A DNA stretch of 25,070 nucleotides from a virus: positions 1 through 25,070 of the IMG/VR virus record IMGVR_UViG_3300017738_000034. One strand, written 5' to 3'. Within the stretch, counting starts at the first letter, position 1. Every line of letters starts with the position of its first letter. This document shows positions 19,098 through 25,019 of this stretch, piece after piece. Below the pieces are notes generated by a model that saw only the letters and a program-made list of their open reading frames with translations, ran no database searches and had not been told where the DNA came from. Made by a program: the position numbers and the translations under genes.

Positions 19098-19329
19098 AGG
19101 TTTAATGTTTTTCACAGTCATGTTACTTTTATACATTTACTCTCATATGTTATTTGAGTGGATTGGCACTGATACTAATACAAAGTATGTTGTACATGCA
19201 GAAGATGAGGTATATTATTGTGAAAATATACAGAAGACTTCTCTTGACTTGATAGGGTATCATTGTAATGGTAAATATCCTGTTGTTGAATTTAGAAGTC
19301 CTCATGTTGTAATCCATAGAGGTGAATGA
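19075..19329 (+). CDS. Single-pass membrane protein, 84 aa
   Basis: Starts at the ATG at 19075 with GGAGG 9 nt upstream. A hydrophobic segment at about residues 8-27 (RGLMFFTVMLLLYIYSHMLF) is followed by a polar domain with two cysteines (YYCENIQ; GYHCNGKYP) that would lie in the periplasm and could form a disulfide. It overlaps the lipoprotein gene by a base or four. The pair membrane protein plus lipoprotein recalls envelope-acting or lysis genes, but it does not have a recognisable spanin pattern. Confidence 0.6.
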   Translation: MDMMNLIRGLMFFTVMLLLYIYSHMLFEWIGTDTNTKYVVHAEDEVYYCENIQKTSLDLIGYHCNGKYPVVEFRSPHVVIHRGE

Positions 19330-19982
19330 TGAAAAAACTATTATTAATTTTAACGGTGTTGTTTTCTGGTTGTGGGGGTCAAGTACCAGAAACTCAAGAT
19401 GTCGCAATAGAACCCCCTAAAAACCTTGAGGCGTTCCCTCAACAAGTAGTAACGGATGTTCCAACACCAGTATTAGGTAAAGTTGGCCCAGAAGATGTTC
19501 CACTTTTAGCTCAAGCACAAGTCCCTTCAACTGAAACTCTCTCAAATCAAGACAGATGGACAAGTGCTGCGATTGCTGCAAAAGAAGCAGGAGTGAATCA
19601 ACCTCAAGGTCAGGCAGATGTAATTCAATCAATTCACAATAGAATCCAAGCACCTGCTTATGCTTGTGATGGTATTGCTCATTGTGTGAATAGTGAAGGG
19701 CAATACGAACCAACATTCACTAATCCAAAAGGGTGGAGAAGCATTAACTCACCAGAATCAGCATCAAGAGTGTCTGGTGTCCCTGTTAAAGACATTCTAC
19801 AGGTTGATCGAAACTTGAACAACCCAAACCTTAAAATAAATGCCAAAGACCATGTAGGGTGTAGGACAGACTTTCAAGGGGTGTCTCAGAAACCATATAA
19901 ACAATCTGGAGATGTTGATAGAGGGGATGGTCATAACTTCTTCGGGAATTTCTATCCAAACTCTGGATATAATTGTAAGTGA
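19329..19982 (+). CDS. SleB-like (hydrolase 2 family) lipoprotein
   Basis: Protein of 217 residues. KKLLLILTVLFSGC is a lipoprotein signal with lipobox LFSGC, so the mature protein would start at the Cys and be anchored in a membrane. A proline-rich linker (to about residue 70) precedes DRWTSAAIAAKEAGVNQPQG, QADVIQSIHNRI and CVNSEGQYEPTF, which follow the SleB order 'A..VY.EA.GEP..GQ', 'V..V..NRV', 'V....QF'. SleB-type enzymes cleave peptidoglycan; the Glu in KEAG is the likely catalytic residue. Several cysteines in the domain could form disulfides in the periplasm. GAGGTGA precedes the double ATG at 19326/19329. A role in lysis or in resisting superinfection is possible; cleavage is not proven. 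Confidence 0.6.
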   Translation: MKKLLLILTVLFSGCGGQVPETQDVAIEPPKNLEAFPQQVVTDVPTPVLGKVGPEDVPLLAQAQVPSTETLSNQDRWTSAAIAAKEAGVNQPQGQADVIQSIHNRIQAPAYACDGIAHCVNSEGQYEPTFTNPKGWRSINSPESASRVSGVPVKDILQVDRNLNNPNLKINAKDHVGCRTDFQGVSQKPYKQSGDVDRGDGHNFFGNFYPNSGYNCK

Positions 19983-19990
19983 GGTGAATA

Positions 19991-20167
19991 ATGATCACAT
20001 TAGACCAAGTTAAGATGTATGATAGAATGAACCTAGAGCAACTAGAAGACATATACACTTCAACAATCAAGTCAATCAGAAAGACAGACAATGTTGAAAG
20101 TCAAATCAATCTAGATTCAAAACTAAGTTACTTACGTTCAATTATCAGGGAGAAAAAAAATGCGTGA
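19991..20167 (+). CDS. Small helical protein, 58 aa
   Basis: GTGAGGTGAATAATG puts a strong ribosome binding site 8 nt after the previous stop. Helical and charged: MITLDQVKMYDRMNLEQLED, then a second helix ending in YLRSIIREKKNA. It fills the gap before the duplicated promoter. Not recognised. Confidence 0.6.
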   Translation: MITLDQVKMYDRMNLEQLEDIYTSTIKSIRKTDNVESQINLDSKLSYLRSIIREKKNA

Positions 20168-20187
20168 TATTTTATAATTTTTTTAAT

Positions 20188-20270
20188 AACTATTGACTTT
20201 TACTGGCCATATGTTAAGATCAGATCGTAGGGGTGAGAGAGAAGGCCCCAGAAACTAAAAGGAGAATGAA
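20188..20270 (+). promoter_or_regulatory. Duplicated strong promoter and leader, copy B
   Basis: TTGACT (20193-20198), a 16-nt spacer, TAAGAT (20215-20220) with TGT. GATC at 20218-20221 and 20223-20226. Bases 20188-20257 are identical to 16817-16886; after that come AAAAGGAGAATGAA and the ATG at 20271. No drift over 70 nt, while the genes behind have diverged beyond easy alignment, indicates recent copying, gene conversion or strong selection on the leader. Confidence 0.85.
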
Positions 20271-20861
20271 ATGAATTCAGTTGGTATTGTAAAGTCGATG
20301 TTGTTAGAAGAGTATCCAGAAATTAAGTTTTCAGTTAGTAGTAATGTTCATGGTAGTGAGATAATGATTGGAATATTGGCCAGTCCTTATGATTGGTCTT
20401 CTGTATTTGATATCTTTTTCGCTGAGAATGAGTTTATATCCATTCCACCAAAATATAGAAAAAGAAAGGGTGAGAATGTTTTGAACAAAAAATGGGTTGA
20501 GTACTCAAGAGTTAAAGAAGAAAAAAAGAAGTACTGGGAAAATGGTTCATTAATAGCTGTCCCCTCTAGTATTAGTTTTGATATTGAGTCTTTTATGAGT
20601 GCAGTCAAGAAGATTGTTAAAGGCCGTATCAAGTTCTGGCCGGGTTCTTTGGTTTCATCCAAGATGCCCAAAATTCTTTCTAAGTCTGAGGTTAGGAACA
20701 GAATAGAAGCTTGGGGTAGAAGAGATGCTTTTTTAGTTAAAAACATCTTAGATGGTCAGAAGAACAAACTATCTGAAAAAGAATCTGATGGTTTGATATA
20801 TGGTAAAAGAAATGTCAAATCAAACTCAGTTGCTTTAAAGAAAGTGAGTTTCATGTATTAA
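20271..20861 (+). CDS. LPD29-like protein B with unrelated C-terminus, 196 aa
   Basis: The first 45 residues (VGIVKSMLLEEYPEIKFSVS, then HGSEIMIGILASPYDWS) match the first strand and helix of the proteins at 16901 and 24351 (compare 'FPEIKFSVR...VNIMKSPYNF'). The middle (KYRKRKGENVLNKKWVEYSR) and the end (SKSEVRNRIEAWGRRDAFLV and a basic tail) are not shared. SFDIESFMSAVKKIVKGRIKFW may replace the second half of the domain. Possibly a fusion after duplication. AAAAGGAGA precedes the ATG; a strong terminator follows. Confidence 0.65.
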   Translation: MNSVGIVKSMLLEEYPEIKFSVSSNVHGSEIMIGILASPYDWSSVFDIFFAENEFISIPPKYRKRKGENVLNKKWVEYSRVKEEKKKYWENGSLIAVPSSISFDIESFMSAVKKIVKGRIKFWPGSLVSSKMPKILSKSEVRNRIEAWGRRDAFLVKNILDGQKNKLSEKESDGLIYGKRNVKSNSVALKKVSFMY

Positions 20862-20867
20862 TAGTGA

Positions 20868-20900
20868 GAACAGAAGGTTAACGCCTTCTGTTCTTTTTTA
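20868..20900 (+). terminator. Intrinsic terminator
   Basis: GAACAGAAGG (20869-20878) pairs perfectly with CCTTCTGTTC (20885-20894), extended by A-T, around the loop TTAACG, followed by six Ts. It ends the unit of the gene at 20271. Confidence 0.9.
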
Positions 20901-20988
20901 GTTTATTTAAGTACCTCATTTCTAATAGAGATTATTACTAGATTTGCGGTACTCTAATAAAATCTAATAAAATAATTCATAAAAGCCC

Positions 20989-21017
20989 TTGACCTTTGGC
21001 CCCAGATTTGTTATACT
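20989..21017 (+). promoter_or_regulatory. Strong promoter of the 21.0-22.4 kb unit
   Basis: TTGACC (20989-20994), a 17-nt spacer and TATACT (21012-21017) with TGT. It is followed by GATC (21018-21021) and TTGTAGGTGAGAAAGGGG. The stretch TTTGTTATACTGATCTTGTA (21007-21026) recurs exactly at 24307-24326. No gene is seen in 20901-20988, only an AT-rich stretch with three short TCTAATA-like repeats. Confidence 0.85.
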
Positions 21018-21044
21018 GATCTTGTAGGTGAGAAAGGGGAAGAG

Positions 21045-21311
21045 ATGAAAATGACAGAAGAGAGAAGAAAAGAACTGAGAGAATTTAATGAACAAGTAAA
21101 GATTGCTAGAAAGAAAAAGCAAGAAGAACAACTTGCGAAATGGAGAGCTGAAATGGACAAGAGAGATGCTGAAAGAAAAGCAAACCCTAAGAAAACCCCT
21201 AAGAAAGTAACACCAAAGACATACTATTACAAATATGATACAGATCCACTCGGTTATCAGACAGGTGATATGCCAAGGGATGATTGGTTCAAAGACAGAA
21301 ACGACTATTAA
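21045..21311 (+). CDS. Charged coiled-coil-like protein, 88 aa
   Basis: Residues 3-50 are an unbroken highly charged helix (TEERRKELREFNEQVKIARK, KKQEEQLAKWRAEMDKRDAE), then a lysine/proline/threonine linker and a tyrosine-rich end (YYYKYDTDPLGYQTGDMPRD). GGGGAAGAG precedes the ATG. It is the first gene behind a strong promoter, so it is probably made early and in quantity. Not recognised. Confidence 0.7.
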   Translation: MKMTEERRKELREFNEQVKIARKKKQEEQLAKWRAEMDKRDAERKANPKKTPKKVTPKTYYYKYDTDPLGYQTGDMPRDDWFKDRNDY

Positions 21312-21335
21312 TATTTAACATAAAAGGAGAGAGTT

Positions 21336-21560
21336 ATGAAAAACATTAAACTAGAAATTTTGAATGTGTTGGTTAAGGACTTAGAAGACAGAGGGCAAGT
21401 TATCCCAAACTATGGTGGGTATCAGTATAATGATTTACTCACGGTTATCAAAAGTCTGAAAGATGTAGGAGCTGTGTCTGTAACCCCAAGGGCAATCAAG
21501 TTATTGAACAGGGACACGTTAGAACATAAAGTCGAAATGGTAAAGAACTATTATTTGTAA
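21336..21560 (+). CDS. Small hypothetical protein, 74 aa
   Basis: AAAAGGAGAGAG gives a strong ribosome binding site. Helices (IKLEILNVLVKDLEDRG; YNDLLTVIKSLKDVG) then a strand (AVSVTPRAIKLLNR) and a final helix resemble a small winged-helix layout with a short wing. DNA binding is possible but unproven. It lies between the coiled-coil gene and the alarmone hydrolase. Confidence 0.65.
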   Translation: MKNIKLEILNVLVKDLEDRGQVIPNYGGYQYNDLLTVIKSLKDVGAVSVTPRAIKLLNRDTLEHKVEMVKNYYL

Positions 21561-21570
21561 GGAGAGAAAA

Positions 21571-22161
21571 ATGTCTTCGGTAGGAAAGAAATTTCTGAAC
21601 ACCCCATTAGGAGAGTCTGCTTTGAGATTCGCAAAAGATTGTCACAAAGGACAAGTCCGTAAGGGTACGACAAGACCGTATATAACACATTGTACGGAGG
21701 TCGCAAGGATATTACACAAAAATGGATATTCTGAAGAAATCGTAATTGCAGGACTGCTGCACGATACTGTGGAAGATACAGAAGCCACCTTGGAAGACTT
21801 GAGAATAGGTTTCGGGGAAGAAGTTTCAAATCTTGTGAAATATGTATCAGAAGATAAATTCCCAGAACTCTCTTGGACTGAAAGAAAGGTAAGGTATATC
21901 AAAATGTTGACAGACGCTCCAGAAGGGGCGGTGGTAATATCTGCGGCGGATAAGTTGCACAACATCACTGAAACCCTTGAACAATACTTGAAAGTCGGGG
22001 ATGCGGTATTTCTGAAGTTCAACTCTGGGAAAGAGAATCAGAAGTGGTTTTACCGAAGTTTGACTGAAATGTACTTTGTAAGAGGTTTATTCTTCGAAAA
22101 CAGGTCACTATTGAAAATGGCCCGAAGTATTAACAAAGTGTTGGGAAAGATGGGTATGTAA
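21571..22161 (+). CDS. SpoT/MESH1-type small alarmone hydrolase
   Basis: Protein of 196 residues, the length of a single HD hydrolase domain. Motifs of the RelA/SpoT hydrolase class: FAKDCHKGQVRKGTTRPYIT then H40 (compare 'A...H.GQ.RK.G.PYI.H'), GLLHDTVEDT with H64-D65 and E68-D69, FGEEVSNLVKYVSEDK, and VISAADKLHNITETL with D127 and N131. These cover the manganese ligands and the ED pair used for 3'-pyrophosphate removal in MESH1 and SpoT, and no synthetase domain follows, so it should be a stand-alone hydrolase of ppGpp-like nucleotides. In infection it could blunt the stringent response or destroy toxic alarmones such as (p)ppApp made by defence toxins (inference). AAGGAGAG precedes the ATG. 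Confidence 0.85.
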   Translation: MSSVGKKFLNTPLGESALRFAKDCHKGQVRKGTTRPYITHCTEVARILHKNGYSEEIVIAGLLHDTVEDTEATLEDLRIGFGEEVSNLVKYVSEDKFPELSWTERKVRYIKMLTDAPEGAVVISAADKLHNITETLEQYLKVGDAVFLKFNSGKENQKWFYRSLTEMYFVRGLFFENRSLLKMARSINKVLGKMGM

Positions 22162-22272
22162 GTGTTCCGTGAGATTCTGGACTTATTGTTGGACACTTTG
22201 AATGACTTACAAATGTTGGTGGTGTTGTTCGTGGAACAGTTAATTCAAATAATTAAAAGGAATCGAAAATGA
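22162..22272 (+). CDS. Tiny hydrophobic protein, 36 aa, GTG start
   Basis: GTG directly after the stop of the hydrolase (TAAGTG), probably read by re-initiation, since only a weak GATGGG is upstream. The 36 residues are an amphipathic leucine-rich helix (FREILDLLLDTLNDLQMLVV, LFVEQLIQIIKR). It overlaps the next start by 4 nt (ATGA). Confidence 0.45.
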   Translation: MFREILDLLLDTLNDLQMLVVLFVEQLIQIIKRNRK

Positions 22273-22388
22273 TTAGAGTGGTTGTATTAGTAATAGTGGC
22301 GATAGTAGTGGTGAGTGCTTTGGTAAACTTCGAAGTACTGTCCATTGAGAGTGTAAAAGAGAGTATTTCGAAATTAATTGGAAAATAG
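22269..22388 (+). CDS. Tiny single-pass membrane protein, 39 aa
   Basis: AAAAGGAATCGAAAATG: AAGGA 6 nt before the ATG. IRVVVLVIVAIVVVSALV is a pure valine-rich membrane span, followed by NFEVLSIESVKESISKLIGK, an amphipathic helix. Looks like a real small membrane protein of unknown role. Confidence 0.55.
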   Translation: MIRVVVLVIVAIVVVSALVNFEVLSIESVKESISKLIGK

Positions 22389-22390
22389 TA

Positions 22391-22420
22391 TTGACTTTCG
22401 AAATGAATGAGTGTTAAGGT
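22391..22420 (+). promoter_or_regulatory. Candidate promoter of the gene at 22456
   Basis: TTGACT (22391-22396), an 18-nt spacer that begins with TTCGAA, and TAAGGT (22415-22420) with TGT before it. Weaker than its neighbours because of the spacer and the -10. GAGGAGAGAG is the ribosome binding site before 22456. Confidence 0.6.
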
Positions 22421-22455
22421 AAAAGTAACAAAAACTTAAAACTGAGGAGAGAGAA

Positions 22456-23022
22456 ATGACTAGAGTAAAAAAAGATTGGAAGAATTACGCAGAAGTTTCA
22501 TATAACGCATTAAAGTCTAATATAGAAACTTGGAACAATGGTAACAGAGACTTCATAAGATGTATATCAAGAATATATTACATCAACGTGTTTGACTGTG
22601 GGTTATTTAATTACACTGGTCTGGTAAGTGAACAAGCTTTAGAACATCCAGAAGAATCCACTTATGACCATTGCTTCAGACCACAGTTAATCGGTCGAAT
22701 GATTATGGATGATCCTGAGAAGTACCTGAGTAATTACGAGACCTTTGAGAAGTTGTTCTTCCTCTCATGTATGGTTGTGAAGGTAACTAAAGATGAAAAC
22801 CGTCTATTGAGTCTACAAACAGACAACAGGTCGAACGAATACAAGATACTTACACCAACAGATCTGTTATATGAAACAGTTGGTATCGAATTGTACAAGA
22901 AGGTTGAAGGTCAATATCATCATGTCGGATTTGAAATTCCCTTGAATTGTAGTGAAGGGGATTTACAACAGTATCAGGAACTCTTCGAAGACCTCTTAGA
23001 ATACGAGAAAAACTTTATGTGA
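22456..23022 (+). CDS. Hypothetical protein, 188 aa
   Basis: Not recognised. Features: DKNYAEVSYNAL-type helical start (KKDWKNYAEVSYNALKSNIE), a conserved-looking YDHCFRPQLIGRMIMDDPEK with H and C that could bind metal, YETFEKLFFLSCMVVKVTKD, and a polar C-terminal half ending in a glutamate-rich helix. Length and composition suggest a soluble enzyme or adaptor. It is the only gene between its promoter and the hairpin at 23029-23060. Confidence 0.7.
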   Translation: MTRVKKDWKNYAEVSYNALKSNIETWNNGNRDFIRCISRIYYINVFDCGLFNYTGLVSEQALEHPEESTYDHCFRPQLIGRMIMDDPEKYLSNYETFEKLFFLSCMVVKVTKDENRLLSLQTDNRSNEYKILTPTDLLYETVGIELYKKVEGQYHHVGFEIPLNCSEGDLQQYQELFEDLLEYEKNFM

Positions 23023-23028
23023 TTTCGA

Positions 23029-23060
23029 AAAGGTTGTCAGGTTAACGCTTGACAACCTTT
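23029..23060 (+). terminator. Hairpin whose 3' arm carries the next -35 box
   Basis: AAAGGTTGTCA (23029-23039) pairs perfectly with TGACAACCTTT (23050-23060). The -35 TTGACA of the following promoter occupies 23049-23054 and so lies in the 3' arm. Three Ts end the stem but no longer U-run follows. Confidence 0.65.
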
Positions 23061-23127
23061 ATCATATTTGTTAAGATCAGATCGTAGGGGTGAGAGAGAA
23101 GGCCCTAGAAACTAAAAGGAGATTGAA
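23049..23127 (+). promoter_or_regulatory. Duplicated promoter/leader, copy C (diverged -35 side)
   Basis: TTGACA (23049-23054), a 17-nt spacer, TAAGAT (23072-23077). Bases 23069-23105 are identical to 16841-16877, from just before the -10 into the leader. The leader hairpin differs by one base: TAGGG (23085-23089) pairs with CCCTA (23103-23107), so pairing is kept. GATC at 23075-23078 and 23080-23083. AAAAGGAGA precedes the ATG at 23128. Confidence 0.85.
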
Positions 23128-23316
23128 ATGGAAAAACAAGAGATTGAAAAGATTAAGACCCAGATAGAAAAAGCACAGAAGTACTTATTGTCTTTTAGTG
23201 GGAATGAAACAAAGACATATGCAATCAAGCAGAGAATATTTAAATTGAAGGATAAGATTGGGGATACTTCTCCAACTTATCAACTAGGCCCTTATGGTCC
23301 TTTTGAGGCAAGGTAG
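23128..23316 (+). CDS. Small hypothetical protein, 62 aa
   Basis: Two charged helices (EKQEIEKIKTQIEKAQKYLL, TYAIKQRIFKLKDKIG) likely form a helical hairpin, with a glycine/proline-rich end (LGPYGPFEAR). It has the duplicated leader of the LPD29-like genes but no LPD29 similarity that I can see. Not recognised. Confidence 0.65.
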   Translation: MEKQEIEKIKTQIEKAQKYLLSFSGNETKTYAIKQRIFKLKDKIGDTSPTYQLGPYGPFEAR

Positions 23317-23325
23317 GAGAGTGTA

Positions 23326-23508
23326 ATGAGACCAAAGATTCAGAACAAGTATGATAATATGGAAGAGATTGTTTTATTCTGGCCTTGGGGAAAATTGAAA
23401 TCAATCACCTATCTTCGGAATGGTGTTCCTTTGGATAGGGTAGTTTACGATGAGGATGGTAATTATAAAGACTTCGAAAGTATGAATCCTATTGAGGAGT
23501 GTGTTTGA
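23326..23508 (+). CDS. Short MORN-like protein, 60 aa
   Basis: TAGGAGAGTGTAATG is the ribosome binding site. LFWPWGKLKSITYLRNGVPL followed by DRVVYDEDGNYKDFES parallels YYEDGRTLKSVTYYLGGKEF and DQIFYDENGKFES of the protein at 24718, so they are paralogues. Pattern is that of MORN/YwqK-type repeats. The stop overlaps the next ATG (TGATG). Confidence 0.65.
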   Translation: MRPKIQNKYDNMEEIVLFWPWGKLKSITYLRNGVPLDRVVYDEDGNYKDFESMNPIEECV

Positions 23509-23648
23509 TGAATTTGAAAGAAAGACTTGACAAAAACCAAGAAGACATCGATGAAGTTATTCTTAAGAATGATTCAGAATCGATTCAGAAGTTTCGTGCA
23601 TTAGTTCGGGAAAGAGTGAAGATGCAGTTAGGGGAGATTGATGATTGA
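23508..23648 (+). CDS. Small acidic helical protein, 46 aa
   Basis: ATG at 23508 in a TGATG overlap, with GAGGAG about 13 nt upstream. A single charged helix (NLKERLDKNQEDIDEVILKN, SESIQKFRALVRERVKMQLG) ending EIDD. It overlaps the next gene by 8 nt and contains its Shine-Dalgarno GGGGAG. Confidence 0.55.
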   Translation: MNLKERLDKNQEDIDEVILKNDSESIQKFRALVRERVKMQLGEIDD

Positions 23649-23934
23649 CTTTGGAGACTTTGAAAAGATTAGTTATACGTCTGCCGACGGAAACACTATG
23701 GAAGTGTTTCGGGATACTAGTGAAGATTTGATTTTGGGGTTTATTCGAGAAGTCGAGGGAGGGTTCAAAGCTAAAGTGTTCGAAGCAGGTTTGGGGAGTT
23801 TTACTAAAGAGTCTCGGACGACTAACCGAGAGGTGGAGTTTCACAATTACAACTACGCTTTGAAGTATATTCTGAAGACATGTCGTGTGAACTTCCCAGA
23901 AGGGTTTGATTCAGAAGGGGATTCGGCATTTTAA
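23641..23934 (+). CDS. Hypothetical protein, 97 aa
   Basis: ATG at 23641 behind GGGGAG. Mostly beta: KISYTSADGNTMEVFRDTSE, LILGFIREVEGGFKAKVFEA, REVEFHNYNYALKYILKTCR. A small alpha-beta fold ending in an acidic tail. Codon use (CGG, CGA, TCG, GGG) differs from genes before 20 kb. Not recognised. Confidence 0.65.
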   Translation: MIDFGDFEKISYTSADGNTMEVFRDTSEDLILGFIREVEGGFKAKVFEAGLGSFTKESRTTNREVEFHNYNYALKYILKTCRVNFPEGFDSEGDSAF

Positions 23935-24288
23935 AAAAAGTCCTATACGTGTGGGAAATTTGATCAAAAATTTTTTTTAGAACTGGGTGTGATTAAAAAA
24001 CATTTGGAAACCCTACGGAAAAAGTTTTCGAGAGTTTGAGAGACAGACCTACGTTCTAAACCCCTATATCAGAAAGGGACAGGTACTCCAAACACAGTGA
24101 TCTGGATATGTCAAGAGCTAATTATTTTATTTAAAACGCTTGACAAATACATTTTCCTATTGTTTCTCTACATGTCAAGAGCTATTTTTTCTCTTCGAAA
24201 TGCTTGACAATCATAGCTTTTTCTGGTTGTCAAGGGAAATCTTTTCGAATACTCTAGAAAAAAACTTCGAAATATTTCAGAAAACCTA
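23935..24288. other. Non-coding stretch with TGTCAAG/CTTGACA repeats
   Basis: I see no gene in this stretch of about 350 nt. Its first half is unexplained, with AAATTTGATCAAAAATTT near 23957. The second half holds TGTCAAG at 24109, 24173 and 24228 alternating with CTTGACA at 24139 and 24203, so several alternative hairpins of 7 or more pairs can form (CTTGACAA/TTGTCAAG at 24203-24234 has 8). Each CTTGACA contains a consensus -35, but no acceptable -10 follows at 15-19 nt. The repeated AGAGCTATT-type sequence after TGTCAAG shows that the units are copies. TTCGAA occurs three times here. Confidence 0.6.
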
Positions 24289-24317
24289 TTGACTTTTGCT
24301 TGTATATTTGTTATACT
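24289..24317 (+). promoter_or_regulatory. Strong promoter of LPD29-like gene C
   Basis: TTGACT (24289-24294), a 17-nt spacer, TATACT (24312-24317) with TGT, then GATC (24318-24321) and TTGTAGGTGAGAGAAAGAG. The -10 and start region are the same as in the promoter at 20989. AGAGAGGACA before the ATG is a usable ribosome binding site. Confidence 0.85.
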
Positions 24318-24350
24318 GATCTTGTAGGTGAGAGAAAGAGAGGACACAGA

Positions 24351-24728
24351 ATGTATATTAGTAAAGAAGAAATCAAAGAAATCAGGAATGCTCTTAAAAA
24401 AGAATTCCCAAATGTCAAGTTCCAAGTTAAGAAGAATCATAATGGTTCTTCGGGTGTTGAGGTTAATATTCTGAAGTCTTCTTATGATTTTAGTGACTTT
24501 CCTCATTATAACCCTAATAACTGTAATGATATAAACATCTATCATATGCACATGTACAAGAACTGTAAGAACTTCGAAGTACTTGAAAGAGTATTAGAGA
24601 TTATTAAGAATGGTTCGGAAAGAAAGTGGTTCAATAAGTCTGAGAGTCAGTCGGATTATTTCTATGAGGCTTTCTACATTGACTTGGGTATTGGTAATTA
24701 TGACAAAGGATATAGTTATGAAAAGTAA
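24351..24728 (+). CDS. LPD29-like protein C, 125 aa
   Basis: ATG at 24351; upstream in-frame codons lie in the leader. Aligns end to end with the protein at 16901: KEEIKEIRNALKKEFPNVKF (A: KEQVKEIRVALKNKFPEIKF), VEVNILKSSYDFS (A: VHVNIMKSPYNFS), ERVLEIIKNGSERKWFNKSE and DYFYEAFYIDLGIGNYDKGY (A: DYFDTAFYVHMGIGDWGKGY). It lacks the basic tail of A. No catalytic residues can be named. It overlaps the MORN-like gene by 11 nt. Confidence 0.75.
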   Translation: MYISKEEIKEIRNALKKEFPNVKFQVKKNHNGSSGVEVNILKSSYDFSDFPHYNPNNCNDINIYHMHMYKNCKNFEVLERVLEIIKNGSERKWFNKSESQSDYFYEAFYIDLGIGNYDKGYSYEK

Positions 24729-24891
24729 AAAAGAATATTATGAAGATGGTAGAACCCTTAAGAGTGTCACTTATTATCTAGGTGGCAAAGAATTCGACCA
24801 AATCTTCTATGATGAGAATGGTAAATTCGAAAGTCATATCATGCTGTATGACTATAATATTAGAGAGGATTATTTCCCCCCTCTCTTCTAA
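24718..24891 (+). CDS. Short MORN-like protein, 57 aa
   Basis: ATG at 24718 behind AAAGGA, inside the end of the LPD29-like gene. YYEDGRTLKSVTYYLGGKEF and DQIFYDENGKFES are the MORN/YwqK-like core shared with the protein at 23326. The C-terminus is acidic and aromatic. A strong terminator follows 20 nt on. Confidence 0.65.
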   Translation: MKSKKEYYEDGRTLKSVTYYLGGKEFDQIFYDENGKFESHIMLYDYNIREDYFPPLF

Positions 24892-24912
24892 ATCCTTTTA
24901 GTTGTTTCCACA

Positions 24913-24965
24913 AAGGCCTTCTGGGATATATCTGCGGTAGATATATTCAGAGGGTCTTTTTTTTT
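24913..24965 (+). terminator. Long intrinsic terminator
   Basis: GGCCTTCT (24915-24922) and GGATATATCT (24924-24933) pair with AGATATATTC (24939-24948) and AGAGGGTC (24949-24956) around the loop GCGGT; one bulged G (24923) and a few G-U pairs. Nine Ts follow. It ends the LPD29/MORN unit. Confidence 0.85.
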
Positions 24966-24978
24966 ATGTATATTCGAA

Positions 24979-24990
24979 GACTGCGCAGTC
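24979..24990. other. Perfect 12-bp palindrome
   Basis: GACTGCGCAGTC, GC-rich in an AT-rich intergenic region, directly after a TTCGAA (24973-24978) and upstream of the promoter at 25020. Possible protein-binding site; no function known. Confidence 0.4.
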
Positions 24991-25019
24991 GAGATATTTG
25001 TCAAGCATTATTTTTTTTC

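Noticed and set aside
20387-20746. A 119-aa minus-strand frame
   Set aside because: Opposite the LPD29-like gene B, with no start signals; a shadow of AT-rich coding sequence.
21642-22022. A 126-aa minus-strand frame
   Set aside because: It lies wholly opposite the alarmone hydrolase, whose motifs are clear; no promoter or ribosome binding site on that strand.
24139-24168. Possible promoters from the TTGACA boxes at 24140 and 24204
   Set aside because: No acceptable -10 at 15-19 nt from either box; better explained as arms of TGTCAAG/CTTGACA hairpins.
24109-24234. CRISPR-like array from the TGTCAAG/CTTGACA repeats
   Set aside because: Repeats are only 7-8 nt, alternate in orientation and have unequal gaps; no cas genes are nearby.
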